Notes: generated by a model not told the origin, from the sequence alone. 64,000 bases of DNA from Butyrivibrio sp. AE2015 (GCF_000420825.1 NZ_ATVR01000009.1:1-64000), one strand, 5' to 3'. Counted from the first letter of the stretch, positions 36,075 through 45,546 are shown. Translations and numbers: made by a program.

Positions 36075-37256
36075 ATGGCAAGAAAAGTAGTTTTGGCGGG
36101 AGCATGCAGAACAGCAATAGGAACAATGGGTGGAACATTATCAACAACACCGGCACCTGCACTTGGAGCAATAGTTATAAAGGAAGCTTTAAAAAGAGCG
36201 GGAGTTAAGCCGGAGCAGGTTGATGAAGTATATATGGGTTGCGTAATCCAGGCAGGCCTTGGACAGAACCCTGCAAGACAGTCAGCAATAAACGCAGGAA
36301 TCCCTGTTGAAGTTCCTGCAACAACAATAAATGTACTTTGCGGATCAGGACTTCACTGCGTAAACCTTGCAGCAAAGCTTATTGGAATGGGCGATGCTGA
36401 TATTATCGTGGCAGGTGGTATGGAGAACATGTCAATGGCACCATACCTTATGCAGCAGGGCCGTTACGGATACAGAATGGGATCCGGAGAACTCCAGGAT
36501 GCAATGATCAAGGATGCGCTTACTGATGCATTTGGCGGATATCACATGGGTATCACAGCTGAGAATATAGCAGAGCAGTGGCATCTTACAAGGGAGCAGC
36601 TTGATGAGTTTGCAGCCTGGTCACAAAACAAGGCTGAGAAGGCAATTGCAGAAGGAAAATTCAAGGAAGAGATTGTTCCTGTAGAAATTAAGAAAAAGAA
36701 AGAGACAATCATTTTTGATACAGATGAAGGACCAAGAAAAGGCGTTACAGTTGAAGGCATTTCACATCTTAAGCCTGCATTCAAGAAGGATGGCGGTGTT
36801 GTTACAGCTGCTAACTCTTCAGGAATCAACGATGCTGCATCTGCAATAATCGTTATGAGCGAGGAGAAGGCAAAAGAACTTGGTGTTAAGCCTCTTGGAA
36901 CATGGATTGCAGGAGAACTTGCAGGTGTTGAGCCAAGCATCATGGGCATCGGACCTGTTGCTGCAACACAGAAGGTTATGAAAAAGACAGGCCTTTCAAT
37001 TGGCGACTTTGATCTTATTGAAGCAAATGAAGCTTTCGCAGCGCAGTCTGTTGCAGTTCAGCACGACCTTGGATTTAGCAGTGACATCCTCAATGTAAAT
37101 GGTGGCGCTATCGCACTTGGACACCCTGTTGGATGCTCAGGCAACAGAATCCTTGTATCTCTTTTGTATGAAATGCAGAGAAGAGACGTTCACAGAGGTC
37201 TTGCTACACTTTGTGTCGGTGGCGGAATGGGATGCGCAGCTATAGTTGAAAGATAA
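36075..37256 (+). CDS. thl: Second acetyl-CoA acetyltransferase (thiolase)
   Basis: 393 residues, closely similar to the butyrate operon thiolase: the same [12 protein letters not shown] nucleophile region, [22 protein letters not shown] and CVGGGMGCA. It stands outside the butyrate operon, after the cobalt transporter, with its own GGAGG site. The two copies use codons differently (the first more CGT, this one more AGA), so duplication is not recent. Probable role: acetoacetyl-CoA formation under a different control. Confidence 0.95.
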   Translation: MARKVVLAGACRTAIGTMGGTLSTTPAPALGAIVIKEALKRAGVKPEQVDEVYMGCVIQAGLGQNPARQSAINAGIPVEVPATTINVLCGSGLHCVNLAAKLIGMGDADIIVAGGMENMSMAPYLMQQGRYGYRMGSGELQDAMIKDALTDAFGGYHMGITAENIAEQWHLTREQLDEFAAWSQNKAEKAIAEGKFKEEIVPVEIKKKKETIIFDTDEGPRKGVTVEGISHLKPAFKKDGGVVTAANSSGINDAASAIIVMSEEKAKELGVKPLGTWIAGELAGVEPSIMGIGPVAATQKVMKKTGLSIGDFDLIEANEAFAAQSVAVQHDLGFSSDILNVNGGAIALGHPVGCSGNRILVSLLYEMQRRDVHRGLATLCVGGGMGCAAIVER

Positions 37257-37288
37257 GTTTTTTGAAAAGCATTTAAATCGGAGGGCAT

Positions 37289-38440
37289 ATGGCGGATCGC
37301 TCAATACTTGTTGTAGATGACAATGAGATAAACAGAGGCATCTTGGGAGAAATATTTAAGGACAAGTACAATATTCTTGAGGCTGGAGACGGCGTTGAGG
37401 CTATGAAGATCATGGAGCAGAATGAGGATAAACTTGCGGCAATTCTGCTTGATATTGTCATGCCTGAGATGGATGGTTATGCAGTACTTGAAGCCATGAC
37501 CAATAAGGACAATTTAAATGAAAGTATTCCTGTTCTTATGATCACGGCAGATACATCTACCGAAGCTGAGAGAACAAGTTACCAGAAAGGTGCAGCGGAC
37601 GTTATACATAAGCCCTTTGACCCTGTTATCGTTGACAGAAGGGTTTCCAGAACCATAGAGCTCTATGATCACAAGAATAACCTCGAAGAGAAGGTCGATG
37701 ATCAGTCCAGAGTTTTGAAAAAGCAGTTTCTATACCTGAAAAAGCAGGAGGAGAAACTTAAAAACAGTAATGAAAGAGTTATTGATACCATAGCAACAAT
37801 AGTAGAATTTAGGAGCATGGAGTCAGTTTACCACTTAAAGCGAATAAAGGGCATCGTACGTATACTGGCTCTTGTTGCTATGAATAATTATCCTGAGCTT
37901 GGTCTTACTCCCCATATGGTGGAGGTTATAACTCAGGCGTCAGCCATGCATGATATAGGAAAAATATCTGTTCCCGACTCTATTCTTTTAAAGCCTGGAA
38001 GACTGACCACAGAGGAATTTGAAGTCATGAAGTCCCATACCACAAGAGGGTGTGAGATTGTAGAGATGCTCAAAGATATCCAAGATAAAGAGTATTATGA
38101 GATGTGCCTTGATATCTGCAGGCATCATCATGAAAGATATGATGGAAGAGGCTATCCTGACGGACTTAAGGGAAAAGAAAATTCCATTGCAGCCCAGCTT
38201 ACAGCACTTGCGGATGTATATGATGCTCTTGTAAGTGACAGAGTGTATAAGGCAGCTTACCCTGTGGATAAAGCCTATGATATGATCAAAAATGGTGAAT
38301 GCGGAGTATTTTCTCCAAGCCTTATGGCCTGCTTTGAATTTGCAAGACCTGATATGGAAAAACTCATTGCTGAGACGAAGGCTGAAGAAGCAGCTGAAAA
38401 GGGCGGCTATTCCCCATATGGAAAACCTGTTGGCAAATAA
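37289..38440 (+). CDS. Response regulator with HD-GYP output (c-di-GMP phosphodiesterase type)
   Basis: 383 residues. A receiver (about 1-125) has DDNE, the phospho-acceptor Asp in AILLDIVMPEMDGY (near 54) and KPF. A short coiled coil then leads to an HD-GYP domain (about 155-350): ASAMHDIGKISVPDSIL, the His pair RHHHERYDGRGYPDGLKG, and LADVYDALVSDRVYK. The full metal-ligand set with GYP suggests an active phosphodiesterase that breaks cyclic di-GMP. No histidine kinase is adjacent. GGAGG precedes the ATG. Confidence 0.93.
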   Translation: MADRSILVVDDNEINRGILGEIFKDKYNILEAGDGVEAMKIMEQNEDKLAAILLDIVMPEMDGYAVLEAMTNKDNLNESIPVLMITADTSTEAERTSYQKGAADVIHKPFDPVIVDRRVSRTIELYDHKNNLEEKVDDQSRVLKKQFLYLKKQEEKLKNSNERVIDTIATIVEFRSMESVYHLKRIKGIVRILALVAMNNYPELGLTPHMVEVITQASAMHDIGKISVPDSILLKPGRLTTEEFEVMKSHTTRGCEIVEMLKDIQDKEYYEMCLDICRHHHERYDGRGYPDGLKGKENSIAAQLTALADVYDALVSDRVYKAAYPVDKAYDMIKNGECGVFSPSLMACFEFARPDMEKLIAETKAEEAAEKGGYSPYGKPVGK

Positions 38441-38452
38441 TTAAAAATATTG

Positions 38453-38481
38453 TTGACAAAGAACTGTGCCATGCATATAAT
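38453..38481 (+). promoter_or_regulatory. tRNA-Arg promoter
   Basis: TTGACA, 17-base spacer, TATAAT: consensus in both boxes, typical of stable RNA. Confidence 0.85.
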
Positions 38482-38506
38482 ATATTTTGTTGTCGATATG
38501 GCACAT

Positions 38507-38580
38507 GTGCGTGTAGCTCAGCTGGATAGAGCGTCTGGCTACGGACCAGAAGGTCGTGGGTTCGAATCCTGTCACGCACA
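38507..38580 (+). tRNA. tRNA-Arg (ACG)
   Basis: Acceptor GTGCGTG with CACGCAC, D-loop AGCTGGATAGAGC, anticodon stem CTGG-loop with ACG, GGTTCGAATC T-loop. CCA is not encoded. Confidence 0.96.
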
Positions 38581-38585
38581 CTGGA

Positions 38586-38621
38586 AGATGCATCTAGTTT
38601 AACATTAGATGCATCTTTTTT
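38586..38621 (+). terminator. Terminator of tRNA-Arg
   Basis: AGATGCATCTA pairs with TAGATGCATCT, then TTTTTTT. Confidence 0.92.
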
Positions 38622-38654
38622 TGTGCTCTTTTGTTTGTTATAATCGGAGTTATG

Positions 38655-39803
38655 ATGAAAAAATATGATTTAATTTGTCCATGCCATTTTGGTTTGGAAT
38701 CCGTTTTAAAAAAAGAAATAATAGACCTTGGCTATGATATTACAGAAGTCTCAGACGGAAGAATTTCTTTTGCCGGAGATGCTGATGCTGTATGTCGCGC
38801 CAATATCTGCCTGAGAACTGCAGAAAGAGTCCTTATTAAAGTCGGAAGCTTTCACGCTGAGACCTTTGAGGATCTCTATCAGGGAGTTAAGGCGCTTGCC
38901 TGGGAAGAGTTTATTCCCGAGAGAGGCAAATTCTGGGTAAAAAAAGCATCAAGCGTTAAGAGTAAGCTCTTTAGCCCTTCTGACATTCAGTCCATTGTGA
39001 AAAAAGCTATCGTTGAAAGAATGAAGCAGAGCTACAATACTGACTGGTTCAAAGAGGACGCTGAGGAATATCCCATCAGAGTCTTTTTAATGAAGGATGA
39101 GGTTACGGTAGCTCTTGATACTACAGGTGATTCTCTTCACAAAAGAGGTTACAGAAAACTTGAGTCCAAGGCTCCTATTGCAGAGAACCTTGCGGCTGCA
39201 CTTATAATGCTCACTCCATGGCACGGAGACAGGATTTTGGTGGATCCTTTCTGCGGAAGTGGAACTATTCCTATTGAAGCAGCCATGATCGCAGCTCATA
39301 TCGCGCCCGGAATAAACAGGCATTTCACGGCTGAGAAGTGGACCAATCTGATTGATCCCAAGAACTGGGAGGATGTTCGTGAAGAGGCAAAAGAAGAGAT
39401 CCTGCCTGACATTGAAACTGATATCCAGGGCTATGACCTTGACCCTGAAATGGTTGAAATAGCCAGAATAAATGCCAGGAAGGCAGGTGTTGATCATCTG
39501 ATACACTTCCAGGCAAGGGATATCGCTGATCTTAGCCACAGGAAAAAATATGGTTTTATCATCACCAATCCTCCTTATGGTGAGAGAATCGGTGATCAGA
39601 AAGAGCTGCCTTCTCTTTATAAAACGATTGGTGACAGGTACAAAGCGCTTGATGCCTGGTCAATGTACCTTATTACAGGATTTGAACAGGCCGAGAAATA
39701 TATTGGCAAAAAAGCTGATAAAAACAGGAAGATCTATAACGGTATGATCAAAACATATTTTTATCAGTTTATGGGGCCAAAGCCTCCGAGAAAGAACAGC
39801 TAA
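38655..39803 (+). CDS. THUMP-domain class I RNA methyltransferase (YpsC/RlmL-like)
   Basis: 382 residues. The N-terminal part (about 1-160) is a THUMP RNA-binding region. The C-terminal catalytic domain has the SAM-binding DPFCGSGTIPIEAAMIA (about 200-216) and motif IV NPPYGERI (about 310), the N2-guanine methyltransferase signature. The likely target is 23S rRNA guanine. ATG at 38655 is chosen 5 bases from CGGAG; ATG at 38652 lies directly adjacent and is also possible. Confidence 0.9.
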   Translation: MKKYDLICPCHFGLESVLKKEIIDLGYDITEVSDGRISFAGDADAVCRANICLRTAERVLIKVGSFHAETFEDLYQGVKALAWEEFIPERGKFWVKKASSVKSKLFSPSDIQSIVKKAIVERMKQSYNTDWFKEDAEEYPIRVFLMKDEVTVALDTTGDSLHKRGYRKLESKAPIAENLAAALIMLTPWHGDRILVDPFCGSGTIPIEAAMIAAHIAPGINRHFTAEKWTNLIDPKNWEDVREEAKEEILPDIETDIQGYDLDPEMVEIARINARKAGVDHLIHFQARDIADLSHRKKYGFIITNPPYGERIGDQKELPSLYKTIGDRYKALDAWSMYLITGFEQAEKYIGKKADKNRKIYNGMIKTYFYQFMGPKPPRKNS

Positions 39804-39840
39804 GCTTTTTGGAGGCCACTTATGATGGGGAAAAAGATCT

Positions 39841-40842
39841 ATGAATAACGAGCAGATGAAAAGGGTGGCTATAAAAGCTGGGATTTTTGGAGCAATTTCC
39901 CTTGTGGTCATGCTTCAAAGGGCTGCCACCAAGCATATTCTGATCACGGATGCCGCAGGAACGCATATAGACAGGGCAACTACTGTGGATTCATATAATA
40001 TTCTGATTGACCGGAATGTCCCAAAAGGACAGTCTGGCAAGCTTATAATACCTTTATCCAAGACTGTAAGCTCTGATGATATCGTACTTGAGGACAGATA
40101 TATAGATCATGAACTGAGGATTTATATAGACAGCAGAGAAGAGGGATTCTATCTCGACAATGCGGTGGTTACGGATATTGATATTTTAAGAAGCGCGGTG
40201 TGCGTTGCTGAAAATGACAGCGGAAGTGTTTGCCTTGATTTTGTACTAGACGGGCTGTATGCCAGTTCAATCTCTCTTACGGAAGCAAGTACTATCGAGG
40301 TTGAGTTTAACAAACCTTCAGATATATATGACGGCGTAGTTGTTGTAGATCCATGTGCCAGCGATATATACGGTATGGGTGGTGCAATAGAGATTGCCCG
40401 TGAGTTAAAAGAAATATCTGCAAAAGATGAAGAAAACAACTTAAAGATATACTTTACAGATCTTTCGGGAGATACTGTTACACAGGAGCGGACAGCGGAG
40501 TTTGTAAATGAAGCTCAGGCTGATCTTTTAATAGCTTTAAATGCTACTAAAAAGGAAGATATGAACGGTGTAAACATATCTGCCTACTATAATAGTCAGT
40601 TCTTTTTACGAAGCCTAAATAACGCGGAATTTGCTGATATGCTTGAAAGAAGCACGGCAGAAAAGCTTGGGGCAGTGGCTGAAGGAATCTATGAGGCCAA
40701 AGAAAACGATATGCTGCTGAATACAGCTACTATACCATCTGCAAGGCTATACATTGAATATGAGTCCAACGGGGATGAAAAAAAGGCAGCTGAGGGGCTT
40801 TATGAGGCTATATTAAAAGCAGAAGCAGCTGTAAATAAATAA
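39841..40842 (+). CDS. Membrane-anchored amidase_3-like protein with degenerate active site
   Basis: 333 residues. One N-terminal membrane helix (about 10-28), an extracytoplasmic beta-rich region, then a C-terminal part (about 158-333) with the layout of N-acetylmuramoyl-L-alanine amidase (amidase_3): VVVDPCASDIYGMGG, ERTAEFVNEAQADLLIALNAT and GVNISAYYNSQ. The zinc-binding residues of the family are missing: the usual PGHGG is PCASD, and the usual SIHAN is ALNAT. So it likely does not cut peptidoglycan and may bind it or regulate another enzyme (inference). Confidence 0.75.
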   Translation: MNNEQMKRVAIKAGIFGAISLVVMLQRAATKHILITDAAGTHIDRATTVDSYNILIDRNVPKGQSGKLIIPLSKTVSSDDIVLEDRYIDHELRIYIDSREEGFYLDNAVVTDIDILRSAVCVAENDSGSVCLDFVLDGLYASSISLTEASTIEVEFNKPSDIYDGVVVVDPCASDIYGMGGAIEIARELKEISAKDEENNLKIYFTDLSGDTVTQERTAEFVNEAQADLLIALNATKKEDMNGVNISAYYNSQFFLRSLNNAEFADMLERSTAEKLGAVAEGIYEAKENDMLLNTATIPSARLYIEYESNGDEKKAAEGLYEAILKAEAAVNK

Positions 40843-40858
40843 TTGGGAGATATCTGGT

Positions 40859-41476
40859 ATGAGGATAGTATTTGCGACAGGTAATAAGAATAAGATGAGA
40901 GAGATCCGCGAGATACTTGGCGGACTTGGTATGGAAATTCTCTCTATGAAAGAAGCAGGCGTAGATGGAGATATTGTGGAGAATGGAACATCTTTTGCAG
41001 AAAACTCCATGATAAAGGCCAAAGCTGTCTATGAAATGATAAGGGAAAAAAGCTCGGAAGAAGCGGGGGAGACAATTGTTCTTGCCGATGATTCGGGGCT
41101 TGAGGTTGATTATTTAAACGGGGAACCCGGAATCTACTCTGCAAGATACATGGGAGAGGATACATCCTATACTATAAAGAATAATAAGATCATTGAAAGA
41201 CTTGAAGGAGTGCCTGATGAAGATAGAACAGCGCGCTTTGTATGTGCTATTTCAGCGGTACTTCCCGATGGAAAGACCTATTCCTGCCAGGGAACCATGG
41301 AGGGCAGAATAGGCTATGAGATTGCCGGAGAGAACGGCTTTGGATATGATCCTATTTTCTTTTTGCCTGAATTTGGAAAGACATCCGCAGAGATTAGTCC
41401 GGAGGAAAAGAACTCTATCAGCCACAGGGGAAAAGCTCTCAGAGAAATGGCAAAGTTACTTGGGGAAGGAATTTGA
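40859..41476 (+). CDS. rdgB: Non-canonical purine NTP pyrophosphatase (RdgB/HAM1)
   Basis: 205 residues. Hydrolyses dITP, XTP and ITP to keep deaminated bases out of DNA. N-terminal FATGNKNKMREI, catalytic VLADDSGLEVD and the GENGFGYDPIF loop, with SHRGKALREM at the C-terminus, are the family motifs. It starts 17 bases after the previous stop and ends 3 bases before the phosphoesterase gene, a common pairing with YfcE/MJ0936-type genes. Confidence 0.95.
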   Translation: MRIVFATGNKNKMREIREILGGLGMEILSMKEAGVDGDIVENGTSFAENSMIKAKAVYEMIREKSSEEAGETIVLADDSGLEVDYLNGEPGIYSARYMGEDTSYTIKNNKIIERLEGVPDEDRTARFVCAISAVLPDGKTYSCQGTMEGRIGYEIAGENGFGYDPIFFLPEFGKTSAEISPEEKNSISHRGKALREMAKLLGEGI

Positions 41477-41479
41477 TTT

Positions 41480-41962
41480 ATGCATAAGTATTTAGTTGTG
41501 AGTGATACTCATGGCAGAGATAATAATTTTTACGATGTTTTAGACCTTGAAGAACCTCTGGATGGGATTATTCACTGTGGGGATTTTGAAGGCTCCGAGG
41601 GTAAATTTGCCATAGCTGCAAACTGCCCTGTATATTTCGTTGCCGGAAATAATGATTTTTTCTCCGACCTGAATAGAGAATTAGAATTTACATTTGATGG
41701 TCATAAAGCCTTTTTGACCCATGGACATAACTATATGGTATCTATGGATCTTGATTATATTCGCAGTGAAGGAATCGCCAGAGGAGCCGAAGTTGTATTT
41801 TTTGGTCACACTCATAAACCTGTTGCCAAGACCATGGGAGGAGTTTACCTGTTCAATCCTGGCAGCTTATCATACCCCAGGCAGGAGGGCAGAAGGCCAA
41901 GCTACATCATACTTACAACAGATGACAGTGGTATAATAAACTATGAAATAAAGTACTTATAA
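41480..41962 (+). CDS. YfcE/MJ0936-type metallophosphoesterase
   Basis: 160 residues. The calcineurin-like metal ligands are clear: VSDTHG (about 8), IHCGDFEG, GNNDFF, LTHGH (about 80) and FGHTHKP (about 113). Small phosphodiesterase of unknown natural substrate. Coupled with rdgB (3-base gap). Confidence 0.94.
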   Translation: MHKYLVVSDTHGRDNNFYDVLDLEEPLDGIIHCGDFEGSEGKFAIAANCPVYFVAGNNDFFSDLNRELEFTFDGHKAFLTHGHNYMVSMDLDYIRSEGIARGAEVVFFGHTHKPVAKTMGGVYLFNPGSLSYPRQEGRRPSYIILTTDDSGIINYEIKYL

Positions 41963-41990
41963 AAACGTTAAAAAAATTGCAAAAAACTTG

Positions 41991-42020
41991 TTGACATTTC
42001 GGTCCGAATCATTATATAAT
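41991..42020 (+). promoter_or_regulatory. Promoter of the six-tRNA cluster
   Basis: TTGACA (41991-41996), 18-base spacer, TATAAT (42015-42020). Confidence 0.85.
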
Positions 42021-42056
42021 AAATCTCGCGTTACGGCGAAAGGCAATAAAGCAAGA

Positions 42057-42131
42057 CGGGGTGTGGCTCAGTTTGGCTAGAGCACCTGCTTTGGGAGCAG
42101 GGGGTCGCAGGTTCGAATCCTGTCACCCCGA
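42057..42131 (+). tRNA. tRNA-Pro (TGG)
   Basis: Acceptor CGGGGTG with CACCCCG; anticodon loop TTTGGGA; T-loop GGTTCGAATCC. CCA not encoded. Confidence 0.96.
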
Positions 42132-42204
42132 CTCAAGTTTTCAACTTGAAACGTCAGCTTTGCCGAAAACGTAAAAGCAAGACAATTTCATTATGAAATG
42201 TTTT

Positions 42205-42275
42205 GCGGGTGTAGTTCAATGGTAGAACACTAGCCTTCCAAGCTAGATACGTGGGTTCGATTCCCATCACCCGCT
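42205..42275 (+). tRNA. tRNA-Gly (TCC)
   Basis: Acceptor GCGGGTG with CACCCGC; anticodon stem CTAGC-GCTAG with loop CTTCCAA; T-loop GGTTCGATTCC. Confidence 0.96.
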
Positions 42276-42279
42276 TCAT

Positions 42280-42353
<74 letters not shown>

Positions 42354-42448
42354 TCTTTTTTATGAGCAGAGTACTTGCCGGTTTTATGGCTAGTGCGAGC
42401 CATTGGTGGACACTGACAGTTCCATCGTTAGTGTAGCACCGCAATATG

Positions 42449-42522
42449 GTGGCTATAGCGTAGTTGGTTAACGCGCCAGATTGTGGTTCTGGAGACCGAG
42501 GGTTCGAGTCCCTCTAGCCACC
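42449..42522 (+). tRNA. tRNA-His (GTG)
   Basis: Encodes the extra G at -1, then GTGGCTA pairing with TAGCCAC, C at 73. Anticodon stem CCAGA-TCTGG with loop TTGTGGT. Confidence 0.96.
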
Positions 42523-42538
42523 CTGCACGAAAGTGCGT

Positions 42539-42610
42539 TGGGCTATCGCCAAGCGGTAAGGCACAGCACTTTGACTGCTGCATACGACGGTTCGAATCCG
42601 GCTAGCCCAG
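42539..42610 (+). tRNA. tRNA-Gln (TTG)
   Basis: Acceptor TGGGCTA with TAGCCCA; anticodon stem CAGCA-TGCTG with loop CTTTGAC; T-loop GGTTCGAATCC. Confidence 0.96.
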
Positions 42611-42662
42611 TTAGGCGTAACAGGATGTGATTTTGCGTCGAAATTTGTTCATAGTAATACAT

Positions 42663-42735
42663 GGGATACTAGCTCAGTCGGTAGAGCACTTGACTTTTAA
42701 TCAAGTTGTCGGGGGTTCGATTCCCCCGTGTCTCA
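42663..42735 (+). tRNA. tRNA-Lys (TTT)
   Basis: Acceptor GGGATAC with GTGTCTC (two G-T wobbles); anticodon stem CTTGA-TCAAG with loop CTTTTAA. Confidence 0.95.
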
Positions 42736-42742
42736 TTTAAGA

Positions 42743-42777
42743 AGCCTTGTAAACGGTATGTTTGCAAGGTTTTTGTT
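42743..42777 (+). terminator. Terminator of the tRNA cluster
   Basis: GCCTTGTAAAC pairs with GTTTGCAAGGT, then TTTTT. Confidence 0.9.
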
Positions 42778-42829
42778 TTGCCACATGCATGTGCATGATT
42801 TAATTGTTCTTAATTTTTTTAGGTGTGTT

Positions 42830-44161
42830 ATGACAAAAGGTTCTATTTCCAAAAATCTGATTTTATTTGCAATTCCACTTTTTTTAGGCCAGCTCTTACA
42901 GCAGCTGTATAATGTAGTCGATTCTGTTGTAGTTGGTAATGTTCTTGGTAAAGAAGCTCTGGCTGCTGTTAGTACCACAGGTAGCCTTATTTTTTTGATG
43001 GTTGGCTTTATAAATGGTCTTTTTATGGGAAGCAGCGTTATCATCGGCAAAAGGTTCGGAGCTGGCGATGAAAAGGGAGTATCAATTGCTGCTCATACAG
43101 GAATAACATTCTCAATCCTTATGGGGCTGGTACTTACAGTATTTGGTTATTTCTTTACACCGGTGCTGCTTGGATGGATGGGAACTCCTGAAGATGTAAT
43201 GCCGAATTCAATCATGTATTTTAAGATATATTTCCTTGGCGGACTTGGAAATGTACTGTATAGTGCTTGCTGCGGCGTATTTCAGGCCATGGGTGATTCC
43301 AAGAGGCCTTTGTACTATCTGATGGTCAGCACAGTACTGAATACGGTACTTGATCTTTTATTTGTAAGAGATCTGGGATTTGGAATCGCGGGAGCAGCTC
43401 TTGCTACAGTTATTGCTCAGTTTGTCAGTGCACTGCTTGCATTTATTAAACTCACACAGGTTCATGGACCTCACAGGATCGATATAAGGAAACTTAAAAT
43501 GGATCCTGAGACTATTAAAAAAGAGCTTATGATAGGTTTTCCTACAGGAATACAGAATAGTGTTATTGCCATCGGAAATGTTGTGGTTCAGTCCAATATC
43601 AACGCATTTGGCTCAGCTGCAATGGCGGGATGCGGAAGCTACTTTAAGCTTGAAGGTTTTGTATTTTTGCCTATAACATGTATGTCCATGGCTTTGACCA
43701 CTTTCGTAAGTCAGAATGTAGGAGCAAAAGAACTTGCGAGGGTAAAGAAAGGCGCTGTTATCGGAAGTGTTATCAGCGTAAGCTGTGCTGAATTTATAGG
43801 TCTTATGGTATTTTTATTTGCACCGATATTTCTTAGAATGTTTTCATCTGAGCCGGAGGTTCTTTTGATAGGTGCAACTCAGGCAAGGACAGAGAGCTTA
43901 TTCTACTGCCTTTTGGCCTTAAATCACTGTCTGGCAGGAATATACAGAGGAGCAGGAAAGACAACAGTTCCCATGGTTGTTATGCTCTCTAGCTGGTGTC
44001 TTCTGAGAATCACTTATATCACTATAATAGTCAGGATAATTCCAGTGGTTAATGTTATTTTCTGGGCTTATCCACTTACCTGGTCTGTCAGTGCAATAAT
44101 CTTTATAATCTACTATTTCAAAGGCAACTGGCTCACTAAGGTTTTTGAGAATAATACTTGA
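42830..44161 (+). CDS. MATE family efflux transporter 1
   Basis: 443 residues, 12 membrane helices in two halves. N-terminal GSISKNLILFAIPLFLGQLLQQLYNVVDSVVVGNVLG is the family signature; the matching second half starts at GFPTGIQNSVIAIGNVVVQ. Exchanges Na+ or H+ for drugs or metabolites; substrate unknown. The start at 42830 has AGGTGT upstream; earlier in-frame codons run into the tRNA-Lys gene. A second MATE gene is at 51162-52532. Confidence 0.94.
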   Translation: MTKGSISKNLILFAIPLFLGQLLQQLYNVVDSVVVGNVLGKEALAAVSTTGSLIFLMVGFINGLFMGSSVIIGKRFGAGDEKGVSIAAHTGITFSILMGLVLTVFGYFFTPVLLGWMGTPEDVMPNSIMYFKIYFLGGLGNVLYSACCGVFQAMGDSKRPLYYLMVSTVLNTVLDLLFVRDLGFGIAGAALATVIAQFVSALLAFIKLTQVHGPHRIDIRKLKMDPETIKKELMIGFPTGIQNSVIAIGNVVVQSNINAFGSAAMAGCGSYFKLEGFVFLPITCMSMALTTFVSQNVGAKELARVKKGAVIGSVISVSCAEFIGLMVFLFAPIFLRMFSSEPEVLLIGATQARTESLFYCLLALNHCLAGIYRGAGKTTVPMVVMLSSWCLLRITYITIIVRIIPVVNVIFWAYPLTWSVSAIIFIIYYFKGNWLTKVFENNT

Positions 44162-44186
44162 AATTAGTTTATAAACTTTGTATAAT
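44158..44186 (+). promoter_or_regulatory. tRNA-Leu promoter
   Basis: TTGAAA (44158-44163, overlapping the MATE stop codon), 17-base spacer, TATAAT (44181-44186). Confidence 0.7.
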
Positions 44187-44212
44187 CAATTTTGTTCGTG
44201 TAAGGCGGATAT

Positions 44213-44293
44213 GCGGATGTGGCGGAACTGGCAGACGCGCTAGATTTAGGTTCTAGTGTCTCCGACGTGCAGGTTCAAGTCCTGTCATCCGCA
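44213..44293 (+). tRNA. tRNA-Leu (TAG), integration target
   Basis: Acceptor GCGGATG with CATCCGC; anticodon stem CTAGA-TCTAG with TAG in the loop; long variable arm. Its last 17 bases are duplicated at 50048-50064, showing it served as the attachment site of the integrated element. Confidence 0.96.
44277..44293 (+). repeat. attL core (tRNA-Leu 3' end)
   Basis: AAGTCCTGTCATCCGCA, identical to 50048-50064. Confidence 0.85.
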
Positions 44294-44302
44294 GTATTAT
44301 TT

Positions 44303-44350
44303 AAGGCTTTTTATGTAGTCTACATTTGATTACATATAAAGCCTTTTTCT
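44303..44350 (+). terminator. Terminator after tRNA-Leu
   Basis: AAGGCTTT..TATGTA pairs with TACATA..AAAGCC, then TTTTT. It is inside the element, so integration supplied the present tRNA terminator. The remaining 44351-44627 holds putative arm sites and a CCCC-ACATGA-GGGG hairpin but no gene. Confidence 0.85.
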
Positions 44351-44447
44351 TTAGAGTTTATCTGTATTTCTTATCCTATCTTTGTTTTATTGAGGTTTAT
44401 TTAAATTCTAGGTAAGATTATTCAATACCATTTCAGATGGTGTCAAA

Positions 44448-44457
44448 AATGATGTCA
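44448..44457 (+). promoter_or_regulatory. Putative integrase arm site, left end
   Basis: AATGATGTCA, found again at 49987-49996 and 49999-50008 near the right end on the same strand. A near copy, GGTGTCA, precedes it at 44439. Confidence 0.45.
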
Positions 44458-44627
44458 GCTATGTGTCAGTAAAAAATGAGTATTTAAGCCCCACATGAGG
44501 GGTTATAGCAGTATGTTAATGATGCCGAGGTTAGCTCTGTGAACACCGAAAAAATAAAAAAGACAATTTCTGAATTTTGGAGAACTAAGCTAATAGTGTT
44601 TATTTATTATAAAAAACTATGTATTTG

Positions 44628-45416
44628 TTAATTATCATTTTTCTTTCTTTTTTGGATTTTGATTTTTGGAATATATCCAAGTCTATCAGGGGGATAAAAA
44701 TTGTATAGGTCTTTCTCTTCTATTAGCTCGGACTTAGTATGATTATCTATAAGACCAATGTTATTTAAGGATTCATGCGTTTTTGGAATATTATTTAATA
44801 AAGAGTCTATATTGTTAGTTATCTGATCTATATAAAAACAGAACTCTCCAAAAGACATTTTTGTATCATTGATAGTGACATTTGTAATTATGACTTCTGA
44901 AATTTCGCTATTTTCTCTTAACTTGCAATGATTATTGTTAAAATTAACACCTTTTAAATCTGAGAAATTGACTGTTTGAGTTATAGAAGCATAGCTAATA
45001 CATGAGCCGCCAACAGATGTTAATTTAAAGGCTTTGGGCTTGATGTCTGAATTGTATATTTTGATAACATGAAATTTGATATTGTAGCCTACGGAAAGCA
45101 TATAAAGGATTAAAAGTTGGTCAGATAGTTCATAACACTCATCCTCTAACGCTTCGAAAAAAAATGCCTTGTTTGGTTCTATAATGTCACTTTTAAGCAT
45201 TATGTAATCTGGGTTTACATCTAATAACTCTGCGTATTCTTTAGCTTTTTCTTGCGATATTTTTCGCTTTCCTGTTTCCAACATACTTACATATTTATCG
45301 GTCACATCGATTTTTTCGGCAAACTGTTCTTGAGTCAGGTTATTACGTTCTCGGCATAGTCTTAACCGTTTTCCTTTTTCTTTGTCAAGTTTTGAATTGT
45401 TTTCTTCTTGTTTCAT
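44628..45416 (-). CDS. XRE-family regulator with long C-terminal domain
   Basis: 262 residues. N-terminal helix-turn-helix (LRLCRERNNLTQEQFAEKIDVTDKYVSMLETGKRKIS, about 17-52), then a C-terminal region that I do not recognise. It has no peptidase motif of LexA/CI type. Divergent orientation to the excisionase-like gene suggests it is the element's lysogeny-type repressor. I take the second ATG (45416) because TAGGGGA lies 7 bases before it; the first at 45422 overlaps that site. Confidence 0.8.
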   Translation of the reverse strand: MKQEENNSKLDKEKGKRLRLCRERNNLTQEQFAEKIDVTDKYVSMLETGKRKISQEKAKEYAELLDVNPDYIMLKSDIIEPNKAFFFEALEDECYELSDQLLILYMLSVGYNIKFHVIKIYNSDIKPKAFKLTSVGGSCISYASITQTVNFSDLKGVNFNNNHCKLRENSEISEVIITNVTINDTKMSFGEFCFYIDQITNNIDSLLNNIPKTHESLNNIGLIDNHTKSELIEEKDLYNFYPPDRLGYIPKIKIQKRKKNDN

Positions 45417-45546
45417 AATCATTCCCCTAAAAAGTTAACAAAATAAGTCTTTGGCAGTTTGTGGTTTCACATAGAGTACCTTGTTAGTATAAAGATATCA
45501 CTTAGGGCCTTAAAGGTGAACTATAAATGAAAGGAAATAATAAATC

